Numbered from the stretch's first letter, positions 54,601-63,154 are shown. The stretch is 64,000 bases of DNA from Porphyromonas cangingivalis (GCF_900638305.1 NZ_LR134506.1:1612001-1676000); one strand, 5' to 3'. Notes: generated by a model from the sequence alone, not told the origin. Numbers and translations: made by a program.

Positions 54601-55059
54601 ATAAGTGATGTAGGGGTGATCCATATCGACCCAGTAGCCCATCTTGTTGGTCAAGCTCTGCCACTCGTTGGTGTACTTCATCACCTCCTCCTTGCACGCA
54701 GCGTTGTACTCCGCCACGGTGATCTTCGTGCCGATGTCGGCCTTGGTGATGCCGAGCTTCTTCTCCACACCCAGCTCTACCGGCAGACCGTGGGTATCCC
54801 ACCCTGCTTTACGGTCGACCATGAAGCCCTTCATCGTCTTGTAACGGCAGAATATATCCTTGAGTGTCCGAGCAATCACGTGATGAATACCCGGCATACC
54901 GTTTGCCGAAGGAGGTCCTTCATAAAATATGAACTTAGGTGCATCTTCACGTATCTTTAGCGACTGCCCGAAGACTTGTTCCTCGTCCCAGATTTTCAAC
55001 ATCTCCTTGTTGACCTCCGAGAGATTCAAGTGGTTGTACTCTTTGTATTTGTCTGCCAT
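51655..55059 (-). CDS. ileS: Isoleucyl-tRNA synthetase
   Basis: This is a 1134-residue class I synthetase. The ATP-binding motif is GMPGIHHVIA (variant of HIGH) at about residue 54. The KMSKS-type loop is KMSKRLGN near 690. The CP1 editing segment lies at about 190-400, and the anticodon-binding region follows. It is of the longer, eukaryote-like IleS type frequent in Bacteroidetes. Confidence 0.96.
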   Translation of the reverse strand: MADKYKEYNHLNLSEVNKEMLKIWDEEQVFGQSLKIREDAPKFIFYEGPPSANGMPGIHHVIARTLKDIFCRYKTMKGFMVDRKAGWDTHGLPVELGVEKKLGITKADIGTKITVAEYNAACKEEVMKYTNEWQSLTNKMGYWVDMDHPYITYDNRYIETLWYLLKQLYKKGLLYKGYTIQPYSPAAGTGLSSHELNQPGCYRDVKDTTCTAQFEVVSPKEEMKGHGDVFFLAWTTTPWTLPSNTALCVGPNISYVAIRTFNPYTNLPMTAVMAKDLMPSYFPAAGAELPLSDYKAGDKVIPYEIIAEYKGTDLVGMEYKQLIPWVNPGEGAFRVISGDFVTTEDGTGIVHIAPTFGADDDKVAKANGVPPLMMKDKEGKDRPMVDLSGKYYRIEDLDEAWAKKFVNIPLYDIYAGRYVKNAYDDTLTEADASLDVDISVMLKQQNQVFRIEKQVHNYPHCWRTDKPILYYPLDSWFIRSTAVRERMMELNETICWKPQSTGTGRFGKWLENLQDWNLSRSRYWGTPLPIWRTEDGSEEICIGSVKELYEEIEKSVAAGVMTVNPIKNFVVGEYTDANYDRIDLHRPYVDEIVLVSPSGKPMNRETDLIDVWFDSGAMPYAQVHYPFEHGAEIETGKIFPADFIAEGVDQTRGWFFTLHALGTMLFDSVAFRTVISNGLVLDKNGNKMSKRLGNGVDPFETIEKNGSDPLRWYMITNASPWDNLKFDPEGVEEVSRKFFGTLYNTYSFFALYANIDGFDHSVPMLANEDRPELDRWILSMLNSLIREVDKDLDDYEPTRAARAISDFVNDHLSNWYVRLSRKRFWGGGMSEDKLSAYQTLHTCLTVVSRLIAPFAPFYADRLYRDLGRIDEKHDKSVHLADFPVCDESIINKKLEEEMRYAQTISSMVLALRRKVNIKVRQPLTKILVLTSDAQQMKAIDNVKDIIINEVNIKQLTFADNASGIVVKRVKPNFKALGPKFGKAMKSAAAYLTELAQEDILAFERNGVITYEGQEISVADVEIISEDIPGWLVQNEGSLTVALDVTITDELRNEGIARELVNRIQNIRKAKKFNVSDKVNVRILSHPEVDDAVTEFKDYISNQVQAVSIAIVSDIDNAEVLDMDGLDVKVTVEKA

Positions 55060-55582
55060 CTTAGTATGAGTGGTTTATAATTACTGCGCTCCGCCCGAAA
55101 TACGACAAAAATCTACCCATTTCAGGCTTTCCGCAAAAATACAACTTTTCCCCCAATATTTTAAATGTGTGTAAGCACTCTTTACGAGTTTGATAGACAG
55201 AGGACACTGCACCCATCCGTCACAGCTCCTTTTTGGCAACATTTCGAGAGCACGAAAGCAAGGTTTCCGATGACACCACACACATCGTGCCCGAACGACC
55301 CCACGCCTCGCTTTACCCAAACAAGTCAACACCCCAAAGGGATGACTGATTACTGCGAGACATGAGATAGTATTATCCTCGAAAAAGTGCATCCTTACAT
55401 ATAGGAGAGGGATGAAAACTCAGAGCAACAGTGCTTCAGACACAAAGAATATCATGGTCGATTGTCGCTCTTCAACTCGGTTGAGAAAAAAAAAGACACC
55501 CCCAAGAGAGACTCTCTCAAATGATTAGAGGAGAGCAAATCCGAGAATCTGAAAATAGAGAAGTCAGTATAACAGAAAAAAA
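55060..55582. other. Gene-free 520 bp between ileS and tRNA-Leu
   Basis: A 103-codon minus-strand open frame (55081-55392) has no recognisable domain, no good start context and an odd composition. I do not call it a gene. Confidence 0.4.
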
Positions 55583-55614
55583 GAGGTCTCGAAGCATCTG
55601 CTCCAAGACCTCTA
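55583..55614 (-). terminator. tRNA-Leu terminator
   Basis: The arms agaggtct and agacctct are followed by a run of T on the minus strand directly after the tRNA. Confidence 0.85.
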
Positions 55615-55619
55615 CGCTG

Positions 55620-55701
55620 TGCGGCTGAAGGGACTCGAACCCCCACGGATCACTCCACCAGATCCTAAGTCTGGCGCGGCTACCAATTACGCCACAGCCG
55701 C
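55620..55701 (-). tRNA. tRNA-Leu (anticodon UAG)
   Basis: It folds fully: acceptor gcggctg/cagccgc (7 bp), anticodon stem ccaga/tctgg with loop cttagga (anticodon TAG), a short variable arm ggagtgatccg, and a T-arm gggggttcgagtccc. The CCA end is not encoded. Confidence 0.95.
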
Positions 55702-55853
55702 TTGATGTCGAATAAGCAGGTGTCACCACCCTTATTCGCTTGCAAAGATAGATATATTTTTTTAATACACGATGTTTTGATTAAGTTTTTTATCATGACA
55801 TTTATCTTCCACCTCGGTAATGGCATTCTCAAAGACCGCTGATATGAGCTCCG

Positions 55854-55930
55854 AAAAAAAGTCGTTAAACTTGATGACGAAGGTCGTTAAGTTCGATGAC
55901 GAAAGTCGTTAGACTCGTTTTCGAGCATCC
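55854..55930. repeat. Dispersed triple 22-bp repeat, copy 4
   Basis: Three diverged units of gtcgttaaacttgatgacga type upstream of the ABC operon promoter. Confidence 0.75.
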
Positions 55931-56020
55931 AAGGACTGTTTTTCGAGACTTGCCGGCCCGAAAAACAATGCCTCGGCAATGGTCTGTCGAGGTTTATTGG
56001 GTGGGTGGTGTCTTTTTTCG

Positions 56021-56028
56021 TAAATTTG
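56021..56028 (+). promoter_or_regulatory. Orphaned -7 box of the ABC importer operon
   Basis: TAAATTTG lies 7 bp before the left end of the first IS copy. Without the 2.74 kb insertion it would lie about 18 bp before the ATG at 58790. Confidence 0.55.
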
Positions 56029-56035
56029 TCTCATT

Positions 56036-56937
56036 GAACTCATCTCGACTTTCTCTTTTGTTTAAATTTTCTGAGTCCTAAGACGATAAAGGCAAGGTAA
56101 TTAAAACCTATCCAACTACTTACGGTAGTATCAAAACGATTTAAAACCGAACGAAAACTATCCATCCAAGCGTTGCTTCTTTCAATGGTGTAACGCTCTC
56201 TGTAGAGTTTTTTATCGAAATAATGTTCCGTTTCAGAGGGGGATTTTTGGTTTCTTTTGTTTTCACAAATATTGGCTATGATACCTTCTGAGGCGGTTAT
56301 TTTCCGAAGATTTTCACTGTCAAAACCTGCATCAAAATTCACAAATAAACCTTTTGTGGAGATTTCAGCTTTTTTCAAAACGGATGTAATTTCTTGAAAA
56401 TGAGTCTTTATATTATATAAGTCGTGATGTTCTCCGGATATAGGCTGAGACATTGCTAACATCAAACCTTGCCTGTCGGACAGGTACAAACTGTTGGTTG
56501 TTTTTGCTTTTTTACGAGCTTGATAACCGACTTCTTCGCCGCCTTTTTTTGCGGGTGTTTGGCTACCGTCAAAATCGCAACTTGAACAATCTATTTTCGA
56601 TTTGTTTTTCACCCAACAAGTCTGCCAAGCACCTTCTTTACACCATTTCCGGTAATGCCCAAACACGGTTTTATAGCTCGGAACTACCTCTGAAAACAAT
56701 TGTTCCATTGGTAAAAGTGCCCATTGAACACCTGTTTTCAATTTGTATAAAATACAGTTAATTATCTCATTAATAGGCGATTTTGGTCTAAATCCTCTTT
56801 TTCTTTTAGGTAAATGTAGGATAATTTCTTCTATTATCGTATCTTTGCCCAGTACTACAAACAAGGTCTTAGGTTTTTATATTTCACACCACAAAAATCA
56901 TAGTTCCTTGTTTGTTTTCAAAAAGTTAAGATAGACT
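56036..56937. mobile_element. IS5-type insertion sequence, copy 1 (902 bp)
   Basis: Its ends are set by comparison with copy 2. The left end gaactcatctcga and the right end (reverse) agtctatcttga are imperfect inverted repeats. It is 12 bp shorter than copy 2 because of an in-frame deletion in the transposase gene. No clear target duplication was seen. Confidence 0.8.
56040..56864 (-). CDS. IS5-family transposase, copy 1
   Basis: This is a 274-residue transposase with a TTG start. The N-terminal DUF4096-like region (RGFRPKSPINEIINCILY, KLKTGVQWALLP) is followed by the DDE catalytic domain (SSCDFDGSQTP, FVNFDAGFDSENLRK, RYTIERSNAWMDSFR). Compared with copy 2 it lacks four residues after TCWV. 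That loss is outside the DDE residues, so activity may be kept. Confidence 0.88.
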   Translation of the reverse strand: MFVVLGKDTIIEEIILHLPKRKRGFRPKSPINEIINCILYKLKTGVQWALLPMEQLFSEVVPSYKTVFGHYRKWCKEGAWQTCWVKNKSKIDCSSCDFDGSQTPAKKGGEEVGYQARKKAKTTNSLYLSDRQGLMLAMSQPISGEHHDLYNIKTHFQEITSVLKKAEISTKGLFVNFDAGFDSENLRKITASEGIIANICENKRNQKSPSETEHYFDKKLYRERYTIERSNAWMDSFRSVLNRFDTTVSSWIGFNYLAFIVLGLRKFKQKRKSR

Positions 56938-56967
56938 TTATATTTTTGCGTATAACAAATTTATATA

Positions 56968-57678
56968 ATGATTGAGTTTTTCAGATATATTTCTAATCCT
57001 GTTTATTACGGAGAGAAAAAAAATTGGGGTATTATTAAAAAGATAAGCTATTGTATAGGGCTGTTATTATTTTCGTTATTATTTTTTATAGCAATGAAAG
57101 TAGTTTTGAATTTAGGAGTAAGGATTTTCGTTTCCTTACCCAAAAATGAAGCTGCTCACTCATTTTTTGAAAACCATTCTTTTTTGTACATACTTCTTAT
57201 AGGAGCTTTTTGGGGTCCTATACTTGAAGAAATTGCTTTCAGAGGAATTTTAATTTTTAATCGCTGGATATTTATTCCCATTATCGTATTATCTTTTTAT
57301 ATTTTGAATATAATTTTAGGGATAAGAAATATGAATTTCAATGATATGTTATTCATCCGAATTATGATTCCTATCGGGGTAGGGTTGGTGGCTTTCTTGG
57401 TAATCCAAAAATATTATAAAAACATACTGAATTTTTACGAAAAAAATTTTAAATACATTTTCTATTTGAGTGCATTTAGCTTTGGACTTGTACACTTTCT
57501 AAATTATTCATTGGAAGGAAAAGGTTTACTTTTAATCCCTTTAATTGTCTTACCGCAAATCATAGGAGGTTTTTTTTTCGGATATATACGGATGAATTTT
57601 GGAATTATATATAGCATTTTAACTCATAGTATCAATAATGCAATAGCGCTGATTTTGAGCTTAAAGCTGATAACCTAA
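56968..57678 (+). CDS. CPBP-family membrane protease (Abi/CAAX-like)
   Basis: This is a 236-residue membrane protein of about seven helices with the CPBP motifs EEIAFRG (about 87-93), FGLVHFLNY (about 172-180) and HSINNAIAL near the end. Members process peptides or give self-immunity in bacteriocin loci. It is strongly AT-rich, unlike the chromosome on either side. It overlaps a HlyD remnant on the other strand, and two IS copies enclose it, so it is clearly foreign cargo. Confidence 0.82.
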   Translation: MIEFFRYISNPVYYGEKKNWGIIKKISYCIGLLLFSLLFFIAMKVVLNLGVRIFVSLPKNEAAHSFFENHSFLYILLIGAFWGPILEEIAFRGILIFNRWIFIPIIVLSFYILNIILGIRNMNFNDMLFIRIMIPIGVGLVAFLVIQKYYKNILNFYEKNFKYIFYLSAFSFGLVHFLNYSLEGKGLLLIPLIVLPQIIGGFFFGYIRMNFGIIYSILTHSINNAIALILSLKLIT

Positions 57679-57864
57679 TAGTTTTCGTATTTGATAGAAA
57701 AACCGTTCTATTAACCTCATATCTTCTGTTATGATGTCTGCTCTACCTGTCATTTCCTTATTGAATATTATATCTTTACCATAAGATGTTTTTAGTCCTT
57801 TTGGAAGAGTAATATACACGTAATAATTTCTTTCTTTACTTGGAGTAAGAGAAATATATTCAAC
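57661..57864 (-). pseudogene. C-terminal remnant of a HlyD-type secretion protein
   Basis: The minus-strand frame reads EYISLTPSKERNYYVYITLP, then FNKEMTGRADIITEDM and RLIERFFYQIRKLL before the stop. That is the tail of membrane-fusion proteins of bacteriocin exporters. The 5' part is cut off by IS copy 2. Together with the CPBP gene it points to a former bacteriocin export locus. Confidence 0.75.
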
Positions 57865-58778
57865 GAACTCATCTCGATTTTCTCTTTTGTTTAAATTTTC
57901 TGAGTCCTAAGACGATAAAGGCAAGGTAATTAAAACCTATCCAACTACTTACGGTAGTATCAAAACGATTTAAAACCGAACGAAAACTATCCATCCAAGC
58001 GTTGCTTCTTTCAATGGTGTAACGCTCTCTGTAGAGTTTTTTATCGAAATAATGTTCCGCTTCAGAGGGTGATTTTTGGTTTCTTTTGTTTTCACAAATA
58101 TTGGCTATGATACCTTCTGAGGCGGTTATTTTCCGAAGATTTTCACTGTCAAAACCTGCATCAAAATTCACAAATAAACCCTCTGTGGAGATTTCAGCCT
58201 TTTTCAAAATAGATGTAATTTCTTGAAAATGAGTCTTTATGTTATACAAGTCGTGATGTTCTCCGGATATAGGCTGAGACATTGCTAACATCAAACCTTG
58301 CCTGTCGGACAAGAACAAACTATTAGTTGTTTTTGCTTTTTTACGAGCTTGATAACCGACTTCTTCGCCGCCTTTTTTTGCGGGTGTTTGGCTACCGTCA
58401 AAGTCGCAACTTGAACAATCTATTTTCGATTTGTTTTTCTTCAAAATTTCTACCCAACAAGTCTGCCAAGCACCTTCTTCACACCATTTCCGGTAATGTC
58501 CAAACACGGTTTTATAGCTCGGAACTACCTCTGAAAATAATTGTTCCATTGGTAAAAGTGCCCATTGAATACCTGTTTTCAATTTGTATAAAATACAGTT
58601 AATTATCTCACTAATAGGCGATTTTGGTTTAAACCCTCTTTTTCTTTTAGGTAAATGTGGGATAATTTCTCCTACTATCGTATCTTTGTCCAGTACTACA
58701 AACAAGGTCTTTGGTTTTTATGTTTCACACCACAAAAATCATAATTCCTTGTTTGTTTTCAAAAAGTCAAGATAGACT
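57865..58778. mobile_element. IS5-type insertion sequence, copy 2 (914 bp)
   Basis: It is in the same orientation as copy 1 and almost identical to it. The right end lies 11 bp before the start codon of the ABC substrate-binding protein. Confidence 0.85.
57869..58705 (-). CDS. IS5-family transposase, copy 2
   Basis: This 278-residue protein is the full-length version of copy 1. It includes the segment WVEILKKNKSK that is shortened there. DDE residues are in DFDGSQTP, NFDAGFDSE and IERSNAW. Confidence 0.9.
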   Translation of the reverse strand: MFVVLDKDTIVGEIIPHLPKRKRGFKPKSPISEIINCILYKLKTGIQWALLPMEQLFSEVVPSYKTVFGHYRKWCEEGAWQTCWVEILKKNKSKIDCSSCDFDGSQTPAKKGGEEVGYQARKKAKTTNSLFLSDRQGLMLAMSQPISGEHHDLYNIKTHFQEITSILKKAEISTEGLFVNFDAGFDSENLRKITASEGIIANICENKRNQKSPSEAEHYFDKKLYRERYTIERSNAWMDSFRSVLNRFDTTVSSWIGFNYLAFIVLGLRKFKQKRKSR

Positions 58779-58789
58779 CAGTAAGATAT

Positions 58790-59728
58790 ATGTTCCGTAT
58801 GAAAGCACTAAGAAACATTGCATTAGCCGTAATCCTCCTCTCACTCGTGGGTTGTGGAGGAAAGAGCACCCGGGGCAACAAAGAGGCACTCAGCCTCAGA
58901 CTGGGTGCGATGTCGTCCGTAGACTATGTCCCTTTTGCCATTGCCGAACACATGGGGATCAATGACTCTCTGGGTCTGGATGTGGAGATGATCAAGTTCT
59001 TCTCCGCCAACGACAGAGACGCAGCCTTCCGTACCGGGGAGATCGATGGTACAGTGATCGACTTCACAGGAGCGGCTCTCCAGCATGCCGGTGGCATTCC
59101 GCTTGCTTTGGTCATGAAGCACGATGGGGTGTTTGAGCTCATGGCCAAGGGTTTTGACTCCCTCGAAGGGCTCAAAGGCAAACGCATAGCCATCTCTCGC
59201 AATACCGTCATCGAGTACGCCACCGACCGCATCCTTGCCGAGGCAGGCCTCTCGGAGAACGACATCACCAAGATAGAGATCAACAAGATCCCTCTACGCA
59301 TGGAGATGCTCCTCGCAGGCGAGATCGACGGTTCGGTCTTCCCCGATCCGTTTGCCCTCATATCCAAGAGCAAGGGCGCAACGGCACTCATATCGACAAA
59401 GTCGATGGGCTTCTCCGTCACGGGGACGATGTTCACTGCCGAGGCGATAGAGACCAAGGCCGAAGCCATCCGCACCCTTCTCCACGGCTACAACCTTGCT
59501 GTGGACTATATGCGCACCCACCCTCGCAGTACGTGGATGCATGTCCTTGTCGAGGATGCCGGCTTCCCCCAAGAGGTAGCCGAGAGAGTCGTCTTACCCG
59601 AATACACTCATGCTCAACTCCCTGAGCCGAAAGATATGGAAGCGACCATAGCTTGGCTCAAGGCCAAAGGACTTGTCCCCGACAGTTACAACGGCGAAGG
59701 CCTCATAGAGTCGTCACTACTTCCCTGA
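58790..59728 (+). CDS. ABC importer substrate-binding lipoprotein (NMT1/THI5-like)
   Basis: This is a 312-residue lipoprotein with the lipobox LSLVGC; the ATG at 58799 is an equally good start. The NMT1-type fold shows in YVPFAIAEHMGINDSLGLDV, FRTGEIDGTVIDFTGA and EIDGSVFPDPFALI. This class binds thiamine precursors (HMP), riboflavin, nitrate or sulfonates. It is first in an operon with an ATPase and a permease. Nearby thiamine pyrophosphokinase and PnuC genes favour a thiamine precursor. Confidence 0.82.
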   Translation: MFRMKALRNIALAVILLSLVGCGGKSTRGNKEALSLRLGAMSSVDYVPFAIAEHMGINDSLGLDVEMIKFFSANDRDAAFRTGEIDGTVIDFTGAALQHAGGIPLALVMKHDGVFELMAKGFDSLEGLKGKRIAISRNTVIEYATDRILAEAGLSENDITKIEINKIPLRMEMLLAGEIDGSVFPDPFALISKSKGATALISTKSMGFSVTGTMFTAEAIETKAEAIRTLLHGYNLAVDYMRTHPRSTWMHVLVEDAGFPQEVAERVVLPEYTHAQLPEPKDMEATIAWLKAKGLVPDSYNGEGLIESSLLP

Positions 59729-59745
59729 CATAGGTTTTCGGACTG

Positions 59746-60453
59746 ATGAGCAAGGATGTCTGCATAGATCACCTTTCGGTCTCCTACCGGCGCGCAGGGA
59801 GGACGACACACGCCATCTCGGACATTTCGTGCGAGATACCTCAGGGGATCGTGTGCGGCATCACGGGTCCTTCGGGTTGTGGCAAGTCGACCCTCCTCTA
59901 TGTCCTTGCCGGCATCATCACCGACTATGAGGGCGGTGTGCATATCGGTGGACAGATCCCCGATCCTCACCGTCTGTCGATAGGCCTTGTGCCTCAGAAC
60001 TATGGGCTCTTACCATGGAAGACAGCCGAAGACAATATCCTCTTCCCCCTCCACCTGCGTCGCCAAAAGGTCGACCCCACCCTCTTCGACAACATCATCG
60101 AAGGGCTTGAGCTGAGACCTCTCTTGTCACGATTTCCGCACGAACTCAGTGGTGGCCAGTGTCAGCGCGTCGCACTTGCACGTGCTTTCGTCCAACGCCC
60201 CGACATCCTGCTCCTTGACGAGGCATTCTCGGCCTTGGACATCAACACCGCGGCGAAGAGCCGACGACTCTTTGCATCACTCCAACAACTCACCGGTGTG
60301 ACCACCATCCTCGTGACACATAATATAGATGAGGCCATCGAGATGTGCGATCACATCATCGTCATGGGAGACAGCCCCGGGCGGATCATTGCTCGTCATG
60401 ACCGTCCCGATGCGGAGACTTTACGAACCCACTTAGCCGGCAGTAAATCATGA
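59746..60453 (+). CDS. ABC importer ATPase
   Basis: This 235-residue ATPase has Walker A GPSGCGKST (about 46), Q-loop VPQNYGLLPW, signature LSGGQCQRVALARA, Walker B ILLLDEAFSALD and the switch His in VTHNIDEA. It is of the SsuB/TauB/ThiZ type. It overlaps the permease gene by 4 bp. Confidence 0.94.
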   Translation: MSKDVCIDHLSVSYRRAGRTTHAISDISCEIPQGIVCGITGPSGCGKSTLLYVLAGIITDYEGGVHIGGQIPDPHRLSIGLVPQNYGLLPWKTAEDNILFPLHLRRQKVDPTLFDNIIEGLELRPLLSRFPHELSGGQCQRVALARAFVQRPDILLLDEAFSALDINTAAKSRRLFASLQQLTGVTTILVTHNIDEAIEMCDHIIVMGDSPGRIIARHDRPDAETLRTHLAGSKS

Positions 60454-61196
60454 AGCGCAAGAGACGCATACTTTTGCAGTTCGCCATCGGAGCGATACTC
60501 ATCAACCTGCTGTGGTATGTCGGTTCGCTCGTCCTCGGCACCTCTGCACTGGTCTCACCGATAGACGTCTACGCGCATCTGCCCCGACTGCCGGGCAAGA
60601 TCGCACCACATATATGGGCAAGCCTCTACCGTCTGTTCGTCGGCATACCTATCGCTCTATTCATCGGTATCGTGATGGCTTGGGCGATGTATAGGTTCAG
60701 GAAGATCAGGTTGTTGCTCGGGTCGTTCGTGTATCTGTGCTACCCCATCCCCAAGCTCGCCCTCCTGCCGGTGGTGATGATCCTTGCCGGGCTCGGCGAT
60801 GCCGGCAAGATCACGATGATCGTCCTCATCATCCTCTTCCAGATCACGATCAATGTACGTGACAGTCTCAACAACATACCGAAGGAGAGCTTCCTCGTAG
60901 CCACTTCTCTCGGAGCCTCTACCCTCCAAGTCCTCCGTCATATCCTCATCCCGGCCACCTTGCCGGATGTCCTCTCGACGATCCGTGTCGCCATAGGCAC
61001 GGCCATATCGGTACTCTTCGTCACCGAGACTTACGGTACGGACAAGGGCATGGGCTACTTCATCATAGATGCCTGGATGCGCCTCTCATATATAGAGATG
61101 TACGGAGGTATCGTGATCTTGAGTATCGTAGGCTTTGCGCTATTTTTCCTCACGGACATGGCGGAGTCGTACTTCTGTCGATGGCGTGAGAGGTAA
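60450..61196 (+). CDS. ABC importer permease
   Basis: This is a 248-residue protein with six membrane helices and the EAA-like loop VATSLGASTLQVLRHILIPA. It belongs to the SsuC/TauC/ThiX group and works with the preceding ATPase and binding protein. Confidence 0.92.
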   Translation: MKRKRRILLQFAIGAILINLLWYVGSLVLGTSALVSPIDVYAHLPRLPGKIAPHIWASLYRLFVGIPIALFIGIVMAWAMYRFRKIRLLLGSFVYLCYPIPKLALLPVVMILAGLGDAGKITMIVLIILFQITINVRDSLNNIPKESFLVATSLGASTLQVLRHILIPATLPDVLSTIRVAIGTAISVLFVTETYGTDKGMGYFIIDAWMRLSYIEMYGGIVILSIVGFALFFLTDMAESYFCRWRER

Positions 61197-61255
61197 ATAT
61201 ATCGATCAGGTAACAATAGAAGAATATCATATTAACTCTACTAAATAGAATAATT

Positions 61256-62287
61256 ATGAAGACAAGACAATTCATCCTCATGGCACTGATTTCATTTATT
61301 TGTATCGGTGCAGCGGCTCAGCAAGGAGAGACATCCAAGTCCATCCTTGACAGGATCACGGTCAAGGGATTCGGCATGCTGGGCTATGACCATGTCATCT
61401 CGAAGCATCACGACATGGGCACATTTCACGTCCGTCTGGCAGAGGTCATGATCAATGGCAAGATCACGGACAAGTGGAGCTTCGGCATCACCTCTCAGAT
61501 CAACACGCCCATGCAGCTCAAAGACCTCTACATGAGCTACTCGGCATCGGAGTATTTCAACTTCAGGGTCGGACAGTTCAAGACCCCCTTCACGCTCGAA
61601 AATCAAGTCGCACCGTTTCTCTCCAATCTCGTTCAGGGAGCGAGCTATTCGGCTATTTATTTCAATGGGATCAATATCGACCCTCTCTTCTTCGGGTGTG
61701 CCGGCAGAGACATCGGTATAGAGATGAATGGTAAGTTCTTCGTCGACAACCTCACCTACCGACTTATGCTCATGAACGGCCAAGGGATCAACAACCGTAT
61801 CACCACACATCCTCGCACCGTGGCGGCATCGCTCAACTATCGACTCAACGACAAACTCGACATCTACGGCTCCGTCATGCAGGGACGACGCACCTCACAA
61901 GGTGAGGCTTTCGGCATCAAGGCCGGCGAAGAGTACGATCGCTCACGTGCAAGCATCGCTGTCCGTGGCGAGTATCATCCGGTGAGATTCATGGGCGAAT
62001 GGATCGTCGGCAAAGACCACAAAACGACAGGTCTCGGCTACTACCTCACCACAGCAGTGACCGTAGCACCCAAGGTCGAAGTCATCGGCGCACTCGATGG
62101 ATACACGAGAGACACCGAGGCGAAGGACCTTCGCGGATCTTTTTATCTGGGTGTGCAGTACTGGTTCTACGGCAAATGTCGTCTGCAGATGCAGTACCGC
62201 CTCACCTCGACCTTCACAGGGTACACCTCACACGTGACCGACTCCAACGAGCACGGACTCCTCGCACAAGCGCAGTTCGTCTTCTGA
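61256..62287 (+). CDS. Outer membrane porin (phosphate-selective porin O/P-like)
   Basis: This is a 343-residue barrel with a signal peptide ending GAAAQQ. The segments FHVRLAEVMINGKITDKWSF, FNFRVGQFKTPFTLENQ and the last strand AQAQFVF (C-terminal Phe) are typical. It probably lets the substrate of the ABC importer through the outer membrane. It ends with a strong terminator. Confidence 0.78.
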   Translation: MKTRQFILMALISFICIGAAAQQGETSKSILDRITVKGFGMLGYDHVISKHHDMGTFHVRLAEVMINGKITDKWSFGITSQINTPMQLKDLYMSYSASEYFNFRVGQFKTPFTLENQVAPFLSNLVQGASYSAIYFNGINIDPLFFGCAGRDIGIEMNGKFFVDNLTYRLMLMNGQGINNRITTHPRTVAASLNYRLNDKLDIYGSVMQGRRTSQGEAFGIKAGEEYDRSRASIAVRGEYHPVRFMGEWIVGKDHKTTGLGYYLTTAVTVAPKVEVIGALDGYTRDTEAKDLRGSFYLGVQYWFYGKCRLQMQYRLTSTFTGYTSHVTDSNEHGLLAQAQFVF

Positions 62288-62329
62288 TCCCGGGAGGCAT
62301 AGACCTCTCACCACACATAAGAGCCCAAC

Positions 62330-62372
62330 AGGGTGTGCCGAAGTTTTTCACTTTGGCACACCCTTTCTTTTT
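62330..62372 (+). terminator. Terminator after the porin gene
   Basis: The arms agggtgtgccgaag and ctttggcacaccct, followed by a T-rich run. Confidence 0.85.
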
Positions 62373-62538
62373 GGGATGCTAAAAGGCCATGAGACATAAG
62401 ATTGACACACTGAGCACCCAAAGAGAGACACTTTGCCCCAAACACGCCGAGCGAAGCAAAAGGCCGTCGGGATGAAGCAGGATAGAAATAATCTTGTAGC
62501 ACCATCTCGTGGGGCTTCCATACCACGAGCAAAAATCC

Positions 62539-62546
62539 TAAATTTG
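62539..62546 (+). promoter_or_regulatory. -7 box of the PnuC-TPK operon
   Basis: TAAATTTG. It decides the start of the next gene at 62579 rather than the GTG at 62549. No TPP riboswitch was seen between the box and the start. Confidence 0.6.
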
Positions 62547-62578
62547 GGGTGGACAATCAAGACTCACGACAACACGAC

Positions 62579-63154
62579 ATGGACACCCTTCAAATCATAG
62601 AGATCGTCGCTGCCCTTATCGGGATCATATACGTATGGCTGGAGATCAAGGCGAATATGTGGCTTTGGCCGGTAGGCGTCATCCTGCCATTCTTCTATAT
62701 GTATATCTCGTTTGTGGGCGAGGTCTATGGCAATATCTTTGTCAATATCTACTACCTCATCGCCGCGATATGGGGCTGGTGGGTGTGGCACCGTCGAAGT
62801 AGCGACACCCCCCAAGAGGACAAGATCATATATGCACCCCGACGCACGGCCGGCATACTCTTAGGTATCGCCGCTGTGGGCATCGCAGGTCTGACGCCTG
62901 TCTTCGGACACTTCATGGAGAGCCCTTATCCCTTTTGGGATGCAACCGCCACAGTCATTGCCTTTGTGGGGATGTGGCTCTTGGCGAAGAAGTATATGGA
63001 GAACTGGTACTGTTGGTTCGTCTCGAATGCAATCTTCTGCGCCCTCTTTGCCCTCCAAGGCTTCTATGTCACCTGCGTATTCTTTGCGATCTATACGGTG
63101 ATGGCCGTCGTGGGGTATCTTAACTGGCGCAAACTAATGCAACAACAAGCATGA
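62579..63154 (+). CDS. PnuC-family vitamin transporter (probable thiamine transporter PnuT)
   Basis: This is a 191-residue protein from the ATG at 62579, with about seven helices and the PnuC signatures WLEIKANMWLWPVG, NIYYLIAAIWGWWVW and NWYCWFVSNAI. PnuC proteins let in nicotinamide riboside, thiamine or riboflavin without energy. Here the gene overlaps that of thiamine pyrophosphokinase by 4 bp, so the substrate is most likely thiamine, trapped by phosphorylation. Confidence 0.85.
   Translation: MDTLQIIEIVAALIGIIYVWLEIKANMWLWPVGVILPFFYMYISFVGEVYGNIFVNIYYLIAAIWGWWVWHRRSSDTPQEDKIIYAPRRTAGILLGIAAVGIAGLTPVFGHFMESPYPFWDATATVIAFVGMWLLAKKYMENWYCWFVSNAIFCALFALQGFYVTCVFFAIYTVMAVVGYLNWRKLMQQQA

Noticed and set aside
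55081-55392. A 103-codon minus-strand open frame before ileS
   Set aside because: No domain, signal peptide or promoter seen. The composition is unlike that of coding neighbours.
62288-62578. TPP riboswitch upstream of the PnuC-thiamine pyrophosphokinase pair
   Set aside because: The conserved CUGAGA and ACCUGA-type core elements are absent. Only a terminator and a plain -7 box are seen.
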